Positions 40,855-53,014 are shown, numbered from the stretch's first letter. The stretch: 64,000 nucleotides of DNA from Paragorgia papillata (GCA_035771165.1 JAWNZC010000408.1:1178001-1242000); one strand, 5' to 3'. Program-made: numbers and translations. The notes: generated by a model from the sequence alone, not told the origin.

Positions 40855-43800
40855 TCATGCCAACACAGTTGTATCATTTTCAACAAGAAAACGTCTTCGA
40901 TTTCGAATAGGTACATATTGACCTAAATGTCTTGTATAGCGAGTATAAACTACATATAACTGTGGTACATGGTCAACATTGTCTGACTTCATAATTTTGC
41001 TTGATATTTTAACTAAAGTTCTAACTTGGTAAAAGTATTTGCACATCAAAATTTCAGAAATTTGACACTTTTCTTCCTTCTTTTCAAAAATGAAATATTT
41101 TCGACCTAAAGACGTTAAATAGAGAGTATAATTAAACTGCATACGACGGTGTTGTGTTGGTTCACATTGTTTGACTTCTTGGTTTCTCTCGATATTTTGC
41201 CCATAGTCAGTAACTTGGTAAAAGTGGACTCTTTTCAAAATTTCGGAAAATGTGACTAATTTATTCAATATTTCCTAAAAGTGTTTTTTAGGCCTAAAGG
41301 TTTTATATATGTGTTGGTTCACATTCTTCGACTTCATGGTTTCTCTTGATATGTTAACCATAGTTCTAACTTGGTAAAAGTAAATTCATTTCAAAATTTC
41401 AGACCATTTGACAGATTTCTTCCATCATTTCAAAAAATGGGGTATTTTCGGCTAATAAACGTGTTATATATAGAGTATAAACTGCATATCAGGGAGTGCG
41501 CATAAGTTGGTTGACATTGTCTGACTTTATCAATTTATGATACTTTAACCATACTTTTAACTTGGCACTTGGTAATTGTGTTCAAATTTGTACCATGTAA
41601 ACGACATGAAGTCTAAAATCTGAAGGGAGACTACTCCCTTTCCACGCAGGGGGAGACTAAATATAGTCTCCCTTGAATAATGTCTCTCAGTTCACATTGT
41701 TTGATTTTATAATTTTTCTTGATATTTTAAAGTTTTATCTTGGTAAAGGTAGACTTATCTGAAAATTTCAGACAATTTGACTCATTCATTCCATCTTTTC
41801 CGAAAATGTGGTATTTTCGGTTAAAGGTGTTATATATAGAGAGAGTAAAAACCGCATATATGGGGTGATGTGTTGGTTCACATTGTTTGACTTCATGGTT
41901 TCTCTTTATATTTTAACCATAGTTCTAACTTAGCAAAAGTAAATTAATTTCAAAATTTCAGACCATTTGACAGATTTCTTCCATCTTTTCCAAAAATGGG
42001 GTATTTTCGGCTAAAGGTGTTATATATAGAGAGAGTATAAGCCACATATATGGAGCGATGTGTTGGTTCACATTGTTTGACCTCATGGTTTCTCTTGATA
42101 TTTTAACTAAAGTTTTATCTTGGTAAAAGTAGACTAATCTGAAAATTTCAGACAATTTGACTGATTCCTTCCATCTTTTCCAAAAATGGGGTATTTTCGG
42201 CTAAAGGTGTTATATATAGAGTATGAACTGCATATCACGGAGTGCGTATATGTTCATTGACATTGTCTGACTTTATCAGTTTATAATTTTTTATGATACT
42301 TTAACCATACTTTTAACTTGGCACTTGGTAAATGTGTTCCAAATTTGTACCATGTAAACGGCAAGCCTAAAATCTGAAGGGAGACTAATTAGTCTCCCTT
42401 TCCACGCAGGGGAGACTAAATAGTCTCCCTTGAATAATGTCTCTCAGTTCACATTGTTTGATTTTATAATTTTTCTTGATATTTTAACTAAAGTTTTATC
42501 TTGGTAAAGGTAGACTTATCTGAAAATTTCAGACAATTTGACTCATTCCTTCCATCTTTTCCAAAAATGGGGTATTTTCGGTTAAAGGTGTTATATAGAG
42601 AGAGAGTAAAAACCGCATATATGGGGTGATGTGTTGGTTCACATTGTTTGACTTCATGATTTCTCTTTATATTTTAACCATAGTTCTAACTTAGCAAAAG
42701 TAAATTAATTTCAAAATTTCAGACCATTTGACAGATTTCTTCCATCTTTTCCAAAAATGGGGTATTTTCGGCTAAAGGTGTTATATATAGAGAGAGTATA
42801 AGCCGCATATATGGAGCGATGTGTTGGTTCACATTGTTTGACCTCATGGTTTCTCTTGATATTTTAACTAAAGTTTTATCTTGGTAAAAGTAGACTAATC
42901 TGAAAATTTCAGACAATTTGACTGATTCCTTCCATCTTTTCCAAAAATGGGGTATTTTCGGCTAAAGGTGTTATATATAGAGTATGAACTGCATATCATG
43001 GAGTGCGTATATGTTCATTGACATTGTCTGACTTTATCAGTTTATAATTTTTTATGATACTTTAACCATACTTTTAACTTGGCACTTGGTAAATGTGTTC
43101 CAAATTTGTACCATGTAAACGGCAAGCCTAAAATCTGAAGGGAGACTAATTAGTCTCCCTTTCCACGCAGGGGAGACTAAATAGTCTCCCTTGAATAATG
43201 TCTCTCAGTTCACATTGTTTGATTTTATAATTTTTCTTGATATTTTAACTAAAGTTTTATCTTGGTAAAGGTAGACTTATCTGAAAATTTCAGACAATTT
43301 GACTCATTCCTTCCATCTTTTCCAAAAATGGGGTATTTTCGGCTAAAGGTGTTATATATAGAGAGAGTATAAGCCGCATATATGGAGCGATGTGTTGGTT
43401 CACATTGTTTGACCTCATGGTTTCTCTTGATATTTTAACTAAAGTTTTATCTTGGTAAAGGTAGACTTATCTAAAAATTTCAGACAATTTGACTCATTCA
43501 TTCCATCTTTTCCAAAAATGTGGTATTTTCGGTTAAAGGTGTTATATATAGAGAGTTTAAAAACCGCATATATGGGGTGATGTGTTGGTTCACATTGTTT
43601 GACCTCATGGTTTCTCTTGATATTTTAACTAAAGTTTTATCTTGGTAAAAGTAGACTAATCTGAAAATTTCAGACAATTTGACTGATTATTCCTTCCATC
43701 TTTTCCAAAAATGGGGTATTTTCGGCTAAAGGTGTTATATATAGAGTATGAACTGCATATCATGGAGTGCGTATATGTTCATTGACATTGTCTGACTTTA

Positions 43801-44752
43801 TCAGTTTATAATTTTTTATGATACTTTAACCATACTTTTAACTTGGCACTTGGTAAATGTGTTCCAAATTTGTACCATGTAAACGGCAAGCCTAAAATCT
43901 GAAGGGAGACTAATTAGTCTCCCTTTCCACGCAGGGGAGACTAAATAGTCTCCCTTGAATAATGTCTCTCAGTTCACATTGTTTGATTTTATAATTTTTC
44001 TTGATATTTTAACTAAAGTTTTATCTTGGTAAAGGTAGACTTATCTGAAAATTTCAGACAATTTGACTCATTCCTTCCATCTTTTCCAAAAATGTGGTAT
44101 TTTCGGCTAAAGGTGTTATATATAGAGAGAGTATAAGCCGCATATATGGAGCGATGTGTTGGTTCACATTGTTTGACCTCATGGTTTCTCTTGATATTTT
44201 AACTAAAGTTTTATCTTGGTAAAAGTAGACTAATCTGAAAATTTCAGACAATTTGACTGATTCCTTCCATCTTTTCCAAAAATGGGGTATTTTCGGCTAA
44301 AGGTGTTATATATAGAGCATGAACTGCATATCACGGAGTGCGTATATGTTGGTTGACATTGTCTGACTTTATCAGTTTATAATTTTTTATGATACTTTAA
44401 CCATACTTTTAACTTGGCACTTGGTAATTGTGTTCCAAATTTGTACTATGTAAACGGCAAGTCTAAAATCTGAAGGGAGACTAATTAGTCTCCCTTTCCA
44501 TGCAGGGGAGACTAAATAGTCTCCCTTGAATAATGTCTCTCAGTTCACATTGTTTGATTTTATAATTTTTCTTGATATTTTAACTAAAGTTTTATCTTGG
44601 TAAAGGTAAACTTATCTGAAAATTGCAGACAATTTGACGTATTCCTTCCATCTTTTCCAAAAATGTGGTATTTTCGGCTAAAGGTGTTATATATAGAGAG
44701 TGTAAACCGCATATATATGGGGTGATGTGTTGGTTCACATTGTTTGACTTAA
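40855..44752. repeat. Satellite array: ~190-bp monomers in a ~760-bp higher-order repeat
   Basis: The word CACATTGTTTGA or its variant GACATTGTCTGA recurs about every 190 bp (near 41692, 41877, 42067, 42258, 42449, 42640, 42829, 43018, 43208 and on to 44736): about 20 full monomers. Four types alternate (a-b-c-d). Type d carries a 60-bp insert with GGGAGACTAATTAGTCTCCC, at 41621, 42377, 43137, 43902 and 44472, giving a 756-765-bp unit. The last unit lost one monomer (570 bp). The left monomers are more diverged. Short - strand frames (MSEIFRLVYFYQDKTLVKI...) recur only because the monomer lacks stops in one frame; 190 is not a multiple of 3. Confidence 0.9.
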
Positions 44753-45812
44753 CGGACATACGTATACTCTACCCCCCCCCCCCCCCCCAGTAATACCGAA
44801 ATAAATGAGCAAAGAATGAAGCAATTAAGATATAAAAGGAAGATTTCGGACTCAGGCTATTACCATAGATATAGATAAACAGGTATACTAATAGATAAAT
44901 CTTTATATTAGTTAAATAGTTTTTATTTTGATAAGATTATGTCGTGACGAAAAATCTTTTTGTAGTTCCTGACAAAATTTTCCATATTAATTGTATTTGA
45001 AAATGTCAGAAATGTGTTGTATTTTAACTAGTTTTTATGACATTTTATGACCTTCAGTGATCTTAAAATTCACCCCTCAGGATGCAGGAAAATGGCATTT
45101 TGGAGACTCTAAATTTCAAAAATTTCCAGGGGGGGCAAGCCCCCGGACCCCCCCAGAAGAGTTCCTCTTCGGGAACTCTAAGTTCGTAATTTGATACAAA
45201 GTAGCTGTCATGCATCCGTTAATTAATAATAGTATTTTGAATTCAAATTTTTCAGGCTGATTGGTAACCTTTATACTATATATCAAAACACCGTTTTCCA
45301 TAAAAATTACCATTCTAGGGTATTCTGTAGTATTATTAATATAATTCTGTATACTCTTGAATAAACGATCGACGTCACGAGCATCGCTGTAACTGTATTT
45401 TTAGGGTTACTGTAGACCTCCAAACCATAGTGTTTTTAATTTTTTTATTCGCTGAAAGTGAAGCACTTTATGAGGGCTTTCAGATTCCGGAAATGTTTTT
45501 TTTATTTCTAAGCAAGGAAAAAAGTGACAAGAGGTTTCTTTCACACGACTTTTCCTGAAAGAAATATTTTGAACTAAAGTAAGAAATTTAAAAGGCTATA
45601 AGTGAACACAAATTTATCAGAATCGTCTAAAAATTGATATTCGAGTAACTTAACATTCTGGTGACAAGTGTGTCTGGGAATTGTAAAATTTTCAATAGTT
45701 ATCTTTTTACGGCCTTTTATGCAAGCCCATTCAAACCTCCTGTGTTAGCTGTGATAGTAAAAATTCGATAACTCTAAAAGTTAGTTTCAGAAATTGCAGC
45801 TTGATGTTAGTA
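44753..45812. other. Intergenic with a hAT-type 3' end fragment
   Basis: A 17-bp C run (44772-44788) closes the satellite. 45083-45160 (GGAAAATGGCATTTTGGAGA, CAAGCCCCCGGACCCCCC) is the characteristic end of the CAGGGGCGGAT hAT family, here isolated. No gene. Confidence 0.55.
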
Positions 45813-45977
45813 ATAATTGTCAGTTGTTTGCTGTACAAGCTATGTTAGTTGGTAATAATCAGAAGAGCTCTGAGCTCTAGAAAAACTCTGAGCTGGGTTC
45901 GAGTCCCGCTTAGAGCTCAGAGTTTTTCTGAGTATTACCAACTAACACAGCTTGTACAGCAAACAACTGACAATTAT
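45813..45977 (+). repeat. 165-bp palindrome with a tRNA-like B box
   Basis: Arms ATAATTGTCAGTTGTTTGCT...GTTAGTTGGTAATA and their complement are nearly perfect over about 75 bp. Near the centre GGTTCGAGTCC (45896-45906) matches the Pol III B-box consensus exactly, preceded about 50 bp upstream by TAGTTGGTAA, which resembles part of an A box. It could be a MITE that captured a tRNA end, or an inverted tRNA-derived SINE. No intact tRNA cloverleaf was found. Confidence 0.55.
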
Positions 45978-46510
45978 AACTCTAAAAGTATTTGGAATTT
46001 TTACAAACCTGGACACCCTTTTTTTGCTATGATATTTATCTACCTAGTTGTTCACTTATAGTATATAGTATATTTCAAAGTGGAATGAAAACCTTTATAA
46101 ACAGAAGCGCTATTTTTTGTTTGCGTTCATAACTAAATTACCAAATGTGTTTTGATGCAGTCTTGTAGCCCAGTATATCAGCTTTCGAATGTGTAGCTAG
46201 GTTTTGGTATATGCAATGAATGGACGGAGCGCTATGTTTTCCCTAAAACGTAACCCGAAGGTCTACAGTAACATTAAATGTCTGAACAACGTTTTTGATT
46301 CAAAGTTGATCTACTATACCAAATAGCAATTTCCACCGATACCATACTAGAAACAACACCAAATTCCACTTACCTAAAGGTAAGACTAACTGGGGAAAAC
46401 ATAAATTAATTTATCACGAAGAAGACGGCCCCCGGGCTGATTGAGCTTGACGAACGTCCACCAAACGTTTGTTACATTACACCAAGTTCGCAAACGTACC
46501 ACATGCACAT
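45978..46510. other. Intergenic, nothing recognised
   Basis: No gene or clear repeat seen. Confidence 0.4.
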
Positions 46511-46518
46511 GTATACGT

Positions 46519-47079
46519 CAGGCTCGGACTGGCCTATGTGCCATTGTGCCATGGCACATGGGCCCTTCTGGGACATCAAAATGGGCCCCTGACCAGACAC
46601 ACCCATAAAAATCAAATTGGAAGCATTGAAGCAATTACTTAATTCCGCATTTGTGAAATTAGTGAACAGTAACACTTTGGAAGCAGTAATGATTTGTTCT
46701 ATAGAAGTTGATTTACTGAAGGCTGTTGATAACGAGGCAGTGTATCGAAAACTTGCGTCAAAGTCCTCGGAAATGGAACAGCTTCTTATGTTCTGAAATG
46801 TTGAATATGTTTTGTTCTAAATGTTGAAAAGTCCTGAAATCAGTTGTATTTTGTGTAAGTTGTGTGTTTTATATGACGTTTTATAATCTCCGGAATTCTA
46901 TAAAATCTTCCCCCAAAACGCAGGAAATGCCATTTCACAGACTCTAGATTTCAAAATTTTCAGGGGGGGGCATGCCCCCGGACCCCCCTAGAGACTTCTC
47001 AAGTTGCCCCCCCCCCTACGCCTGGGCCCCCTCACAGCTGAAATGGCAAGGCCCCTAAATTGGGCCCAGTCCGAGCCTG
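46519..47079 (+). mobile_element. Non-autonomous hAT element with 8-bp TSD GTATACGT
   Basis: Ends CAGGCTCGGACTGGCC and GGGCCCAGTCCGAGCCTG are flanked by GTATACGT at 46511-46518 and 47080-47087. It is 561 bp, with a remnant of the transposase C-terminus (46640-46795) and a CCCCCGGACCCCCC-type subterminal region. Confidence 0.9.
46640..46795 (+). pseudogene. hAT transposase C-terminal fragment
   Basis: Reads FVKLVNSNTLEAVMICSIEV, DLLKAVDNEAVYRKLASKSS and ends QLLMF before TGA. The pattern I-E-x-x-L-L-x-x-(I/V)-D-x-x-x-(V/I)-x-x-x-(F/L)-A resembles the C-terminal end of the hAT dimerization region, where the transposase normally stops. The rest of the gene is deleted. Confidence 0.6.
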
Positions 47080-47087
47080 GTATACGT

Positions 47088-47398
47088 ACAACTTATCATA
47101 TCACTTTAACTACATCTTATTCTCATGCAAACGCTAAAATCTTTTCTGAGTAATTGAGCTTGACGAACGACCACCAAACGTCTATTATATATAACGTCTA
47201 TATATATATATATACATATATATATAACCATATCTTGTTATCTTGTATTTACTTCATATTTCATTTATGTTACCCCGTATTATTGTTATTATAGGTACCT
47301 ATTGAAAAACACTTTGGTGACATGGGCTCCCTGTTAAAATATTGCGGTGCCTTGAAAGTTAGCTTGCGGGCGAAGCTAACTTTCAAACCGCTTGTGAC
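47088..47398. other. Intergenic
   Basis: (TA)-rich at 47195-47225. A short hairpin GAAAGTTAGCTT...AAGCTAACTTTC sits at 47355-47385, just before the microsatellite. Confidence 0.5.
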
Positions 47399-47510
47399 TT
47401 CGTTCGTTCGTTCGTTCGTTCGTTCGTTCGTTCGTTCGTTCGTTCGTTCGTTCGTTCGTTCGTTCGTTCGTTCGTTCGTTCGTTCGTTCGTTCGTTCGTT
47501 CGTTCGTTCG
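47399..47510. repeat. (TTCG)n microsatellite, ~28 units
   Basis: About 112 bp of uninterrupted CGTT/TTCG. It opens artificial frames on both strands (RSFVRSFV / NERTNERT), which are not genes. Confidence 0.95.
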
Positions 47511-47639
47511 GAATCAATAGCAAGCGACATTTTTGACGGGACATTCTTAACGCGATGTTTTGAACGCCACAGGGCACCGCTTTGTAGTACTAACTGTCTC
47601 TGGTTATTATTATAAATCCAAAGAATTAAAAAAAATTAT

Positions 47640-47645
47640 GTTGTC

Positions 47646-47680
<35 letters not shown>

Positions 47681-47975
47681 AGAAATAGAAAATGGCCGCC
47701 CGTGTTTATATAGCCTGATGCAAACACGAGAGTGAGTTGGGAGAATTCGAAAGTTTATGTGAACCCGAGCCGTAGGCGAGGGTTTACATAAGTACTTTCG
47801 AATTCTCCCAACTCACTCGAGTGTTTGCATCAGGTTATATAAACACAGGGCATCCATTTTCTATTTCTTTTATGAAATAAGGCTAAAAAATGTGCCGTGA
47901 CATCACAACCATGTTAATATAGCCTGATATAAACAGTATTAAATTGACCAATCACAGCGTGCGTAAGACGCAACC
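47640..47975. repeat. Palindromic MITE with (TA)n, second copy at 55.50-55.80 kb
   Basis: (TA)n at 47649-47678 is followed by a palindrome at 47680-47873 (GAGTTGGGAGAATTCGAAAG / CTTTCGAATTCTCCCAACTC) and a downstream tail with GACCAATCACAG. 55500-55800 is a diverged copy of the palindrome and the tail. Confidence 0.75.
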
Positions 47976-48132
<157 letters not shown>

Positions 48133-48164
48133 TATAGTACATAGTACATATAGTAAGGTTGGGT

Positions 48165-48300
48165 ATATATACTGCCGAAACAGAGAACGTAGGAGTCTAA
48201 CGTTTCGAGCGAAGAACCTTCTCTCTGCAGAGGAAGGGCCTTCGCTCGAAACGTTAGACTCCTACGTTCTCTGTTTCGGCAGTATATCTAACCTTACTTT
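48165..48300. repeat. Inverted pair of a decayed hammerhead-type repeat
   Basis: GCCGAAACAGAGAACGTAGG...CTAACGTTTCGAGCGAAG and its mirror meet head to head at about 48225. On the + strand, GGGCCTTCGCTC-GAAACGTTAG keeps stem II and the GAAACGTT core, but CTGACGA is replaced by CTGCAGAGGA. A better copy of this family is at 58403-58470. Confidence 0.65.
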
Positions 48301-48813
48301 ATTATATAAAATAGAGCGGTGTTTTATTGATGTTTCCGCCACTAATAAAAACGATAATCTCACATGTGATTATTCATGATAATCTCACATGTGTCGATTA
48401 TCGTGAAACGTATTAGAGTTTACTGCTCTATTTTTGTGGGGAAAAAGGACTGTTTTTTATATAATAAACAGAACAATACACGAATGCTTGGAAATATGAA
48501 ATTTATTTCTCGTGTTGACCCGCGCATTCATGTATTATTCTCTCTATATTTCGATTACTATAAATCTGTTAGGGGGCTAAATCTGTTAGGCAAGTGTTTT
48601 TATTGGTTGGGCTTCACTAGCACTCCGTCGTGATGACGTCAGGGTTGATGTTTGTCCGCTTTTACCCACAATTCTTGCACTTCGAACAATGGATAATGGC
48701 TCATTTTCAATGATTTGAAAGTCAATTTTGCTTTGTTTGTCCGCTTTTTGTGCTATTAATAGCAGCTGGACGGTACGCTATTAGATTACTCCAAGATGAA
48801 AGCAAGATTGGTG

Positions 48814-49282
48814 CAGTGATGGATCCAGCTTGATCTGGTAGGGGGGGGGGGGGGGGGTGCTGCAGGGGCGGATCTAGAATTTTTTTCACCTTAGTCAAAC
48901 CATTCCTAGGGTGCCCCGGAAAATTTTTTAAATTTGGACCTCTGAAATGGCATTTCCTGCATTCCGACGGTACTTTGAAGAAAGATTTAAAAGTTTTAAA
49001 TCGTGTTTTCAATAGCGCATTTTATCAAACCTGGAAGGTGTCAAATAAATTTAGGGATGAAGTGGACGTTTTATTATACAAATACATTTAAAATTATAGA
49101 AAATAACGGGGGGAAATCCAATAAATCCAAGGAAGCTAGACATTAGAAATGTGATTGACATTTTCAATGAAAAGCCGCGTCGCATCCCACTGCAGCAAGG
49201 CACTAATTGAGTAATTGGCTCCCCCCTGCACCCCCTTGGCCAAGACCAGGGGGGTTCGCACCCCCCTGTAAATCCATCACTG
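48814..49282. mobile_element. Non-autonomous hAT element with 8-bp TSD GATTGGTG
   Basis: Ends CAGTGATGGATCCAG and TAAATCCATCACTG are flanked by GATTGGTG at 48806-48813 and 49283-49290. It is 469 bp, with G and C runs next to the ends. At 48864 a CAGGGGCGGATCTAG end of another hAT family begins inside it, so it was itself hit. No transposase. Confidence 0.9.
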
Positions 49283-49290
49283 GATTGGTG

Positions 49291-50100
49291 ACGTCTTCGA
49301 CCAGAGCATTTCGGGGGTGGGTGGTAGAACATAATGGTCTTTAATGGACCAGGGTACATGTATACCTGATAGGGAAAAAATTAAATAATATCTCAAAGAA
49401 TATAATATTAAGAATATAATATTACTGTCCATTACTCAATATTTTTAGTATAAACGTAGGAATACTATAAGGCCCACTTGCTCTTCTATCATTGAAAGAG
49501 AATGTCATGTGATGTATTTCCCCTACTGTAGTTGGATATACATGTAATAAGTAAAAGCAACAGTTTTTGGTTGTACTGTAGGCAAATAATCTATTTATGA
49601 GCAGTCAACATCGTAATTTTGGAGTTGTGTTTTACCATTGCGGGCCATCGTATATATACAATTAATACACACAATTTGCAAGAATAAACCATGCATGTTC
49701 ACTCTGATCAACCGTTTACTCCGACGATGGTTTTTGCTTAAAAACGTCAGTATCAAGCTCTCGAATTTGGCAATATAACATGCACTGAAGCACTCTTCCT
49801 TATATTTTGGTCTTTCAAAAGTAAATTCACCGACGTCTTCAAAATAAGTCAATAGGAAAACTATGACAGTAGTAAAGCAGATTGAGTATCATTTAATCCA
49901 AATGATGGAAAGTACTAAGGAACTGAAAAAAACAAAACAAAAAAAGAAATAGAACTTAGTATAGTTACAATTGGCCAGAATTTAACTAGAATACACAAAT
50001 ACATCATTTTCACTTGACGTGATAACCCCCGCGTTGGTGGTGTACAAGGACAAATGTCATTCCCTGAAAAAGGCTCTTTACTGTATATTACACATGATCA
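49291..50100. other. Intergenic, nothing recognised
   Basis: No gene. The longest frames are AT-rich with no domain signal. Confidence 0.4.
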
Positions 50101-50104
50101 AATT

Positions 50105-50448
50105 ATATATATAATTATTACATGCCCATAATACAATTTAAGCTATACTTATAGAGAATATATAATATAAATCCTTATTAAAAATCTAAAAATTTGTTCA
50201 ATATAAATTTCAAAACAGTTTTTGCTGGCAACCATGTCAAGGATAAGACATGGCGTATATTTTTACTTTGGTTTAAATAAAAAAACTGTCATTATAAACT
50301 CTGGTTACGTATCACTGACAAAACTTGTGGATATCTCCTCAAAATTAAAATTATGAAAAAATGGAGTCACCACTTAATGTAGATTAGATACATACTAATT
50401 AAAATGGATATTACAGTTTATTATACGGAGAAGAGTATTTTATTAGCA
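50105..50448 (+). repeat. Direct repeat, copy A
   Basis: ATTACATGCCCATAATACAA ... CTTGTGGATATCTCCTCAAA ... GCAACTAAAAC is repeated at 51338-51655 with small indels. The pair brackets the foldback element. Confidence 0.85.
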
Positions 50449-50456
50449 ACTAAAAC

Positions 50457-51275
50457 GAGCTATGTCCAACATAGGCATCGGATGTCGGACCGTAACGATC
50501 GGTAAAAGGGCGTTGCAGATCGTACGTACCCTAGCATCTGTGTTCCGATGGTCACGGACCGACATCAGGTGATACAGATGGTAGACACTTAGTAAATATA
50601 TACGCTGCTCTCAGATGTTGTATGTATGATAGTGCAGATGGTTCAGATGGTACGGATCGTACGGACCGTGGCATCTGTATTCGGATGGTCACGGACCGAC
50701 ATCACATGATACAGGTGGTTTAGACTTAGTAAATACACGTGACTCTGAGATGTTTGTACATATGTATGATAGTGCAGATAGTTCAGATGGTACGGATCGT
50801 ATGGACCGTGGCATCTGTATTCGGATGGTCACGATGCCGTGTAATGCTCTAGTCACGAATATTTCGTACTTGACGTACGCCGGAGTTTTATAAAGAACGA
50901 GGCAACATTGTGATATACTAGTGGCATTATGCTGTGTAATGTTCGAGTCACGAATATTTCGTACTTGACGTGCGCCTGAGATTTATAAAGAACGAGGCAA
51001 CATTGTGATATAGTTGTGGCATTAAGCCGTGTAATGCTCGATTTCTACCATCTGTATCATGTGATATCGATCCGTGACCATCCGAATGCAGATGTCACGG
51101 TCCGTACGATCCGTACCATCTGAAACGTATATATTTACTAAGTGTCTACCATCTGTATCACGTGATGTCGGTCCGTGACTATCGGAATACAGATGGTATA
51201 CGGTACGTGTGATCTGCAACGCCCTTTTACCGATCGTTACGATCCGTCATCCGATGCTTATGTTGGACATGTATG
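50457..51275. mobile_element. 819-bp foldback element with tandem arms, TSD ACTAAAAC
   Basis: Flanked by ACTAAAAC at 50449-50456 and 51276-51283. Outer ends TGTCCAACATAGGCATCGGA and the mirrored TCCGATGCTTATGTTGGACA. The arms contain repeated ACGGACCG / CGGTCCGT, GATGGTCACGGACCGACATC and CATCTGTAT units. The centre has two direct ~110-bp copies of GAATATTTCGTACTTGACGT (about 50858 and 50951). An 8-bp duplication suggests hAT or MULE mobilisation. Confidence 0.85.
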
Positions 51276-51337
51276 ACTAAAACATTCGTAGAATCGATAT
51301 TTCACTACACCCGGGAAGCGAGTAGTGTATTTACATA

Positions 51338-51655
51338 CTTATTACATGCCCATAATACAATTTAAGCTTAATACTTATAGAGAATATATATAAATCCTTA
51401 TTAAAAATCAACAGTTTTTGCAGGCAACCATGTCAAGGATAAGACACATGTGGCATATATTTTTACTTTGGATTAAATAAAAAAACTGTCATTATAAACC
51501 CTGGTTACCACTGACAAAACTTGTGGATATCTCCTCAAAATTAAAATTATAAAAAAATGGAGTCACCACTTAATGTAGATTAGATACATACTAATTAAAG
51601 TGGATATTACAGTTTAATTATTATATGGAGAAGAGTTTTTTTCTAGCAACTAAAA
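51338..51655 (+). repeat. Direct repeat, copy B
   Basis: Second copy of 50105-50448. Copy B continues past the point where copy A is cut by the foldback (CTCGTAGAATCCATATTTCA; compare CGTAGAATCGATATTTCACT right after the foldback), so the duplication predates the insertion. Confidence 0.85.
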
Positions 51656-51977
51656 CACTCGTAGAATCCATATTTCACTACATCTGGGAACTGAGTGGCG
51701 TATTTCTCGTATGTAACACTTGCAAGAGACATATTGACAAATCAAAATTTATGGCTTTTGTTGTAAGTTTCAAATCAAGTAAATTCTCTTAATTCCTTTT
51801 TTTCACGTAAAATGACGTATTCGAATAAGCTGTTGTATTTTTCATTTGTATTTTCTCAGAGTTTTAGGTCAAGTGGTTGTAGTTTTTGCATTAAACCCAG
51901 TTTATCAACATCACTTCCTGTTCCACGCATAATTTCATTGTCCATATAATAAATAGAACATTACATGGTTTCTCAAA

Positions 51978-52079
51978 GATATGGATTTTATGTTCTTGTG
52001 GCAAGAGCAATATCTCACTTGTTTGCTGTGCTCACTCGTAAGATATTGTCCTTGCCACTCAAACATAAAATCCATATCT
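51978..52079. repeat. 102-bp palindromic MITE
   Basis: AGATATGGATTTTATGTTC...GCAATATCT pairs with AGATATTG...CATAAAATCCATATCT; the loop is about 22 bases. Confidence 0.8.
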
Positions 52080-52264
52080 TCTCACCACTGTGTAATATCC
52101 CCTTTATATACTGTAGCAACAGAAATTGTGTTGTGGTAATTAGACACACACACAAATATAAATACTGTACAGGCCCAACTATCAACCATTCTAACTGGAT
52201 AAAAACCTTGTGTCAAAACGTTGAGTCTCTCATATATTTCATTTCCAGAAGATACTGTACCCAC

Positions 52265-52858
52265 ATTAAATGACACCATTTTCCCATAATCTTAATTTCA
52301 GGGAGATATGGTGACCCCATTTCTTCATAATTCTAATTTCAGGGAGATACCCAATCTATGTGGTGACTCAATATTTTGATATCATTCTGCACTTATTTAA
52401 TGTTGTGGAGACACCCACATTAACCCTTTCCCTCCTAGGGGTTCTCATTTGATGAGTAAAATCTTCTGGTGTTAGACAGAGTTAAATAACAAAGTGGCTG
52501 GTTTAGGGTGACCTAGTAGAAAAAGGGTTAAGTGGTGACCTCATTTTCCTATAATTTTAATTTCAGGGTGATACCCACATTACATGTACATGTAAGTGGT
52601 GACCCCATTTGTCAATAATTTTAATCTCAGGGAGATACCCACATTAAGTGGTGACCCTATTTTTCTATACAAATTACATGTACTGTACATGAAATCTTAT
52701 TAATTTTGGGAAGATATCCACATTTAACCATTTCATTCCCATTGGTGCCATTTGGCACTTTCTATTTTTTACATGTACTTTGTCTAATGCCAGATGATTT
52801 TACTCATCAGGGAAGACCGCCTGACATGGTGGGAGTTAAAGGATTAAGTGGTGACCCC

Positions 52859-52914
<56 letters not shown>

Positions 52915-52964
52915 TATATAAATTTTACTCTTGCCTCTAGTGCATACTAGTGTACAGTATTATA

Positions 52965-53003
<39 letters not shown>
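52265..53003. repeat. Diverged tandem repeat with two embedded MITEs and (TA)n
   Basis: TTAATTTCAGGGAGATACCC and GTGGTGACCCCATTT alternate irregularly (period about 50-60). TTAACC...GGTTAA-type MITEs interrupt at about 52421-52531 and 52725-52846; they share TTTGATGAGTAAAATCTTCT-like words with each other and with 56736-56847. (TA)n runs at 52861-52920 and 52963-53002. Confidence 0.65.
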
Positions 53004-53007
<4 letters not shown>

Positions 53008-53014
53008 ATGAAGT

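Noticed and set aside
40855..44251. Recurrent 65-aa - strand ORF (MSEIFRLVYFYQDKTLVKI...) and a 137-aa frame at the left
   Set aside because: They come from the satellite monomer. The ~190-bp period shifts frame from unit to unit, and there is no codon-level conservation or start context.
40855..44752. CRISPR-like array (regular repeats with GGGAGACTAATTAGTCTCCC)
   Set aside because: The units are ~190 and ~760 bp with no short unique spacers, and the window is eukaryotic.
45849..45910. Functional tRNA gene
   Set aside because: Only the B box is convincing; no acceptor stem or anticodon arm can be drawn, and the region is a palindrome.
47270..47615. Long frames on both strands encoding RSFV or NERT repeats
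   Set aside because: They are translations of the (TTCG)n microsatellite; a 4-bp unit stays open in several frames by chance.
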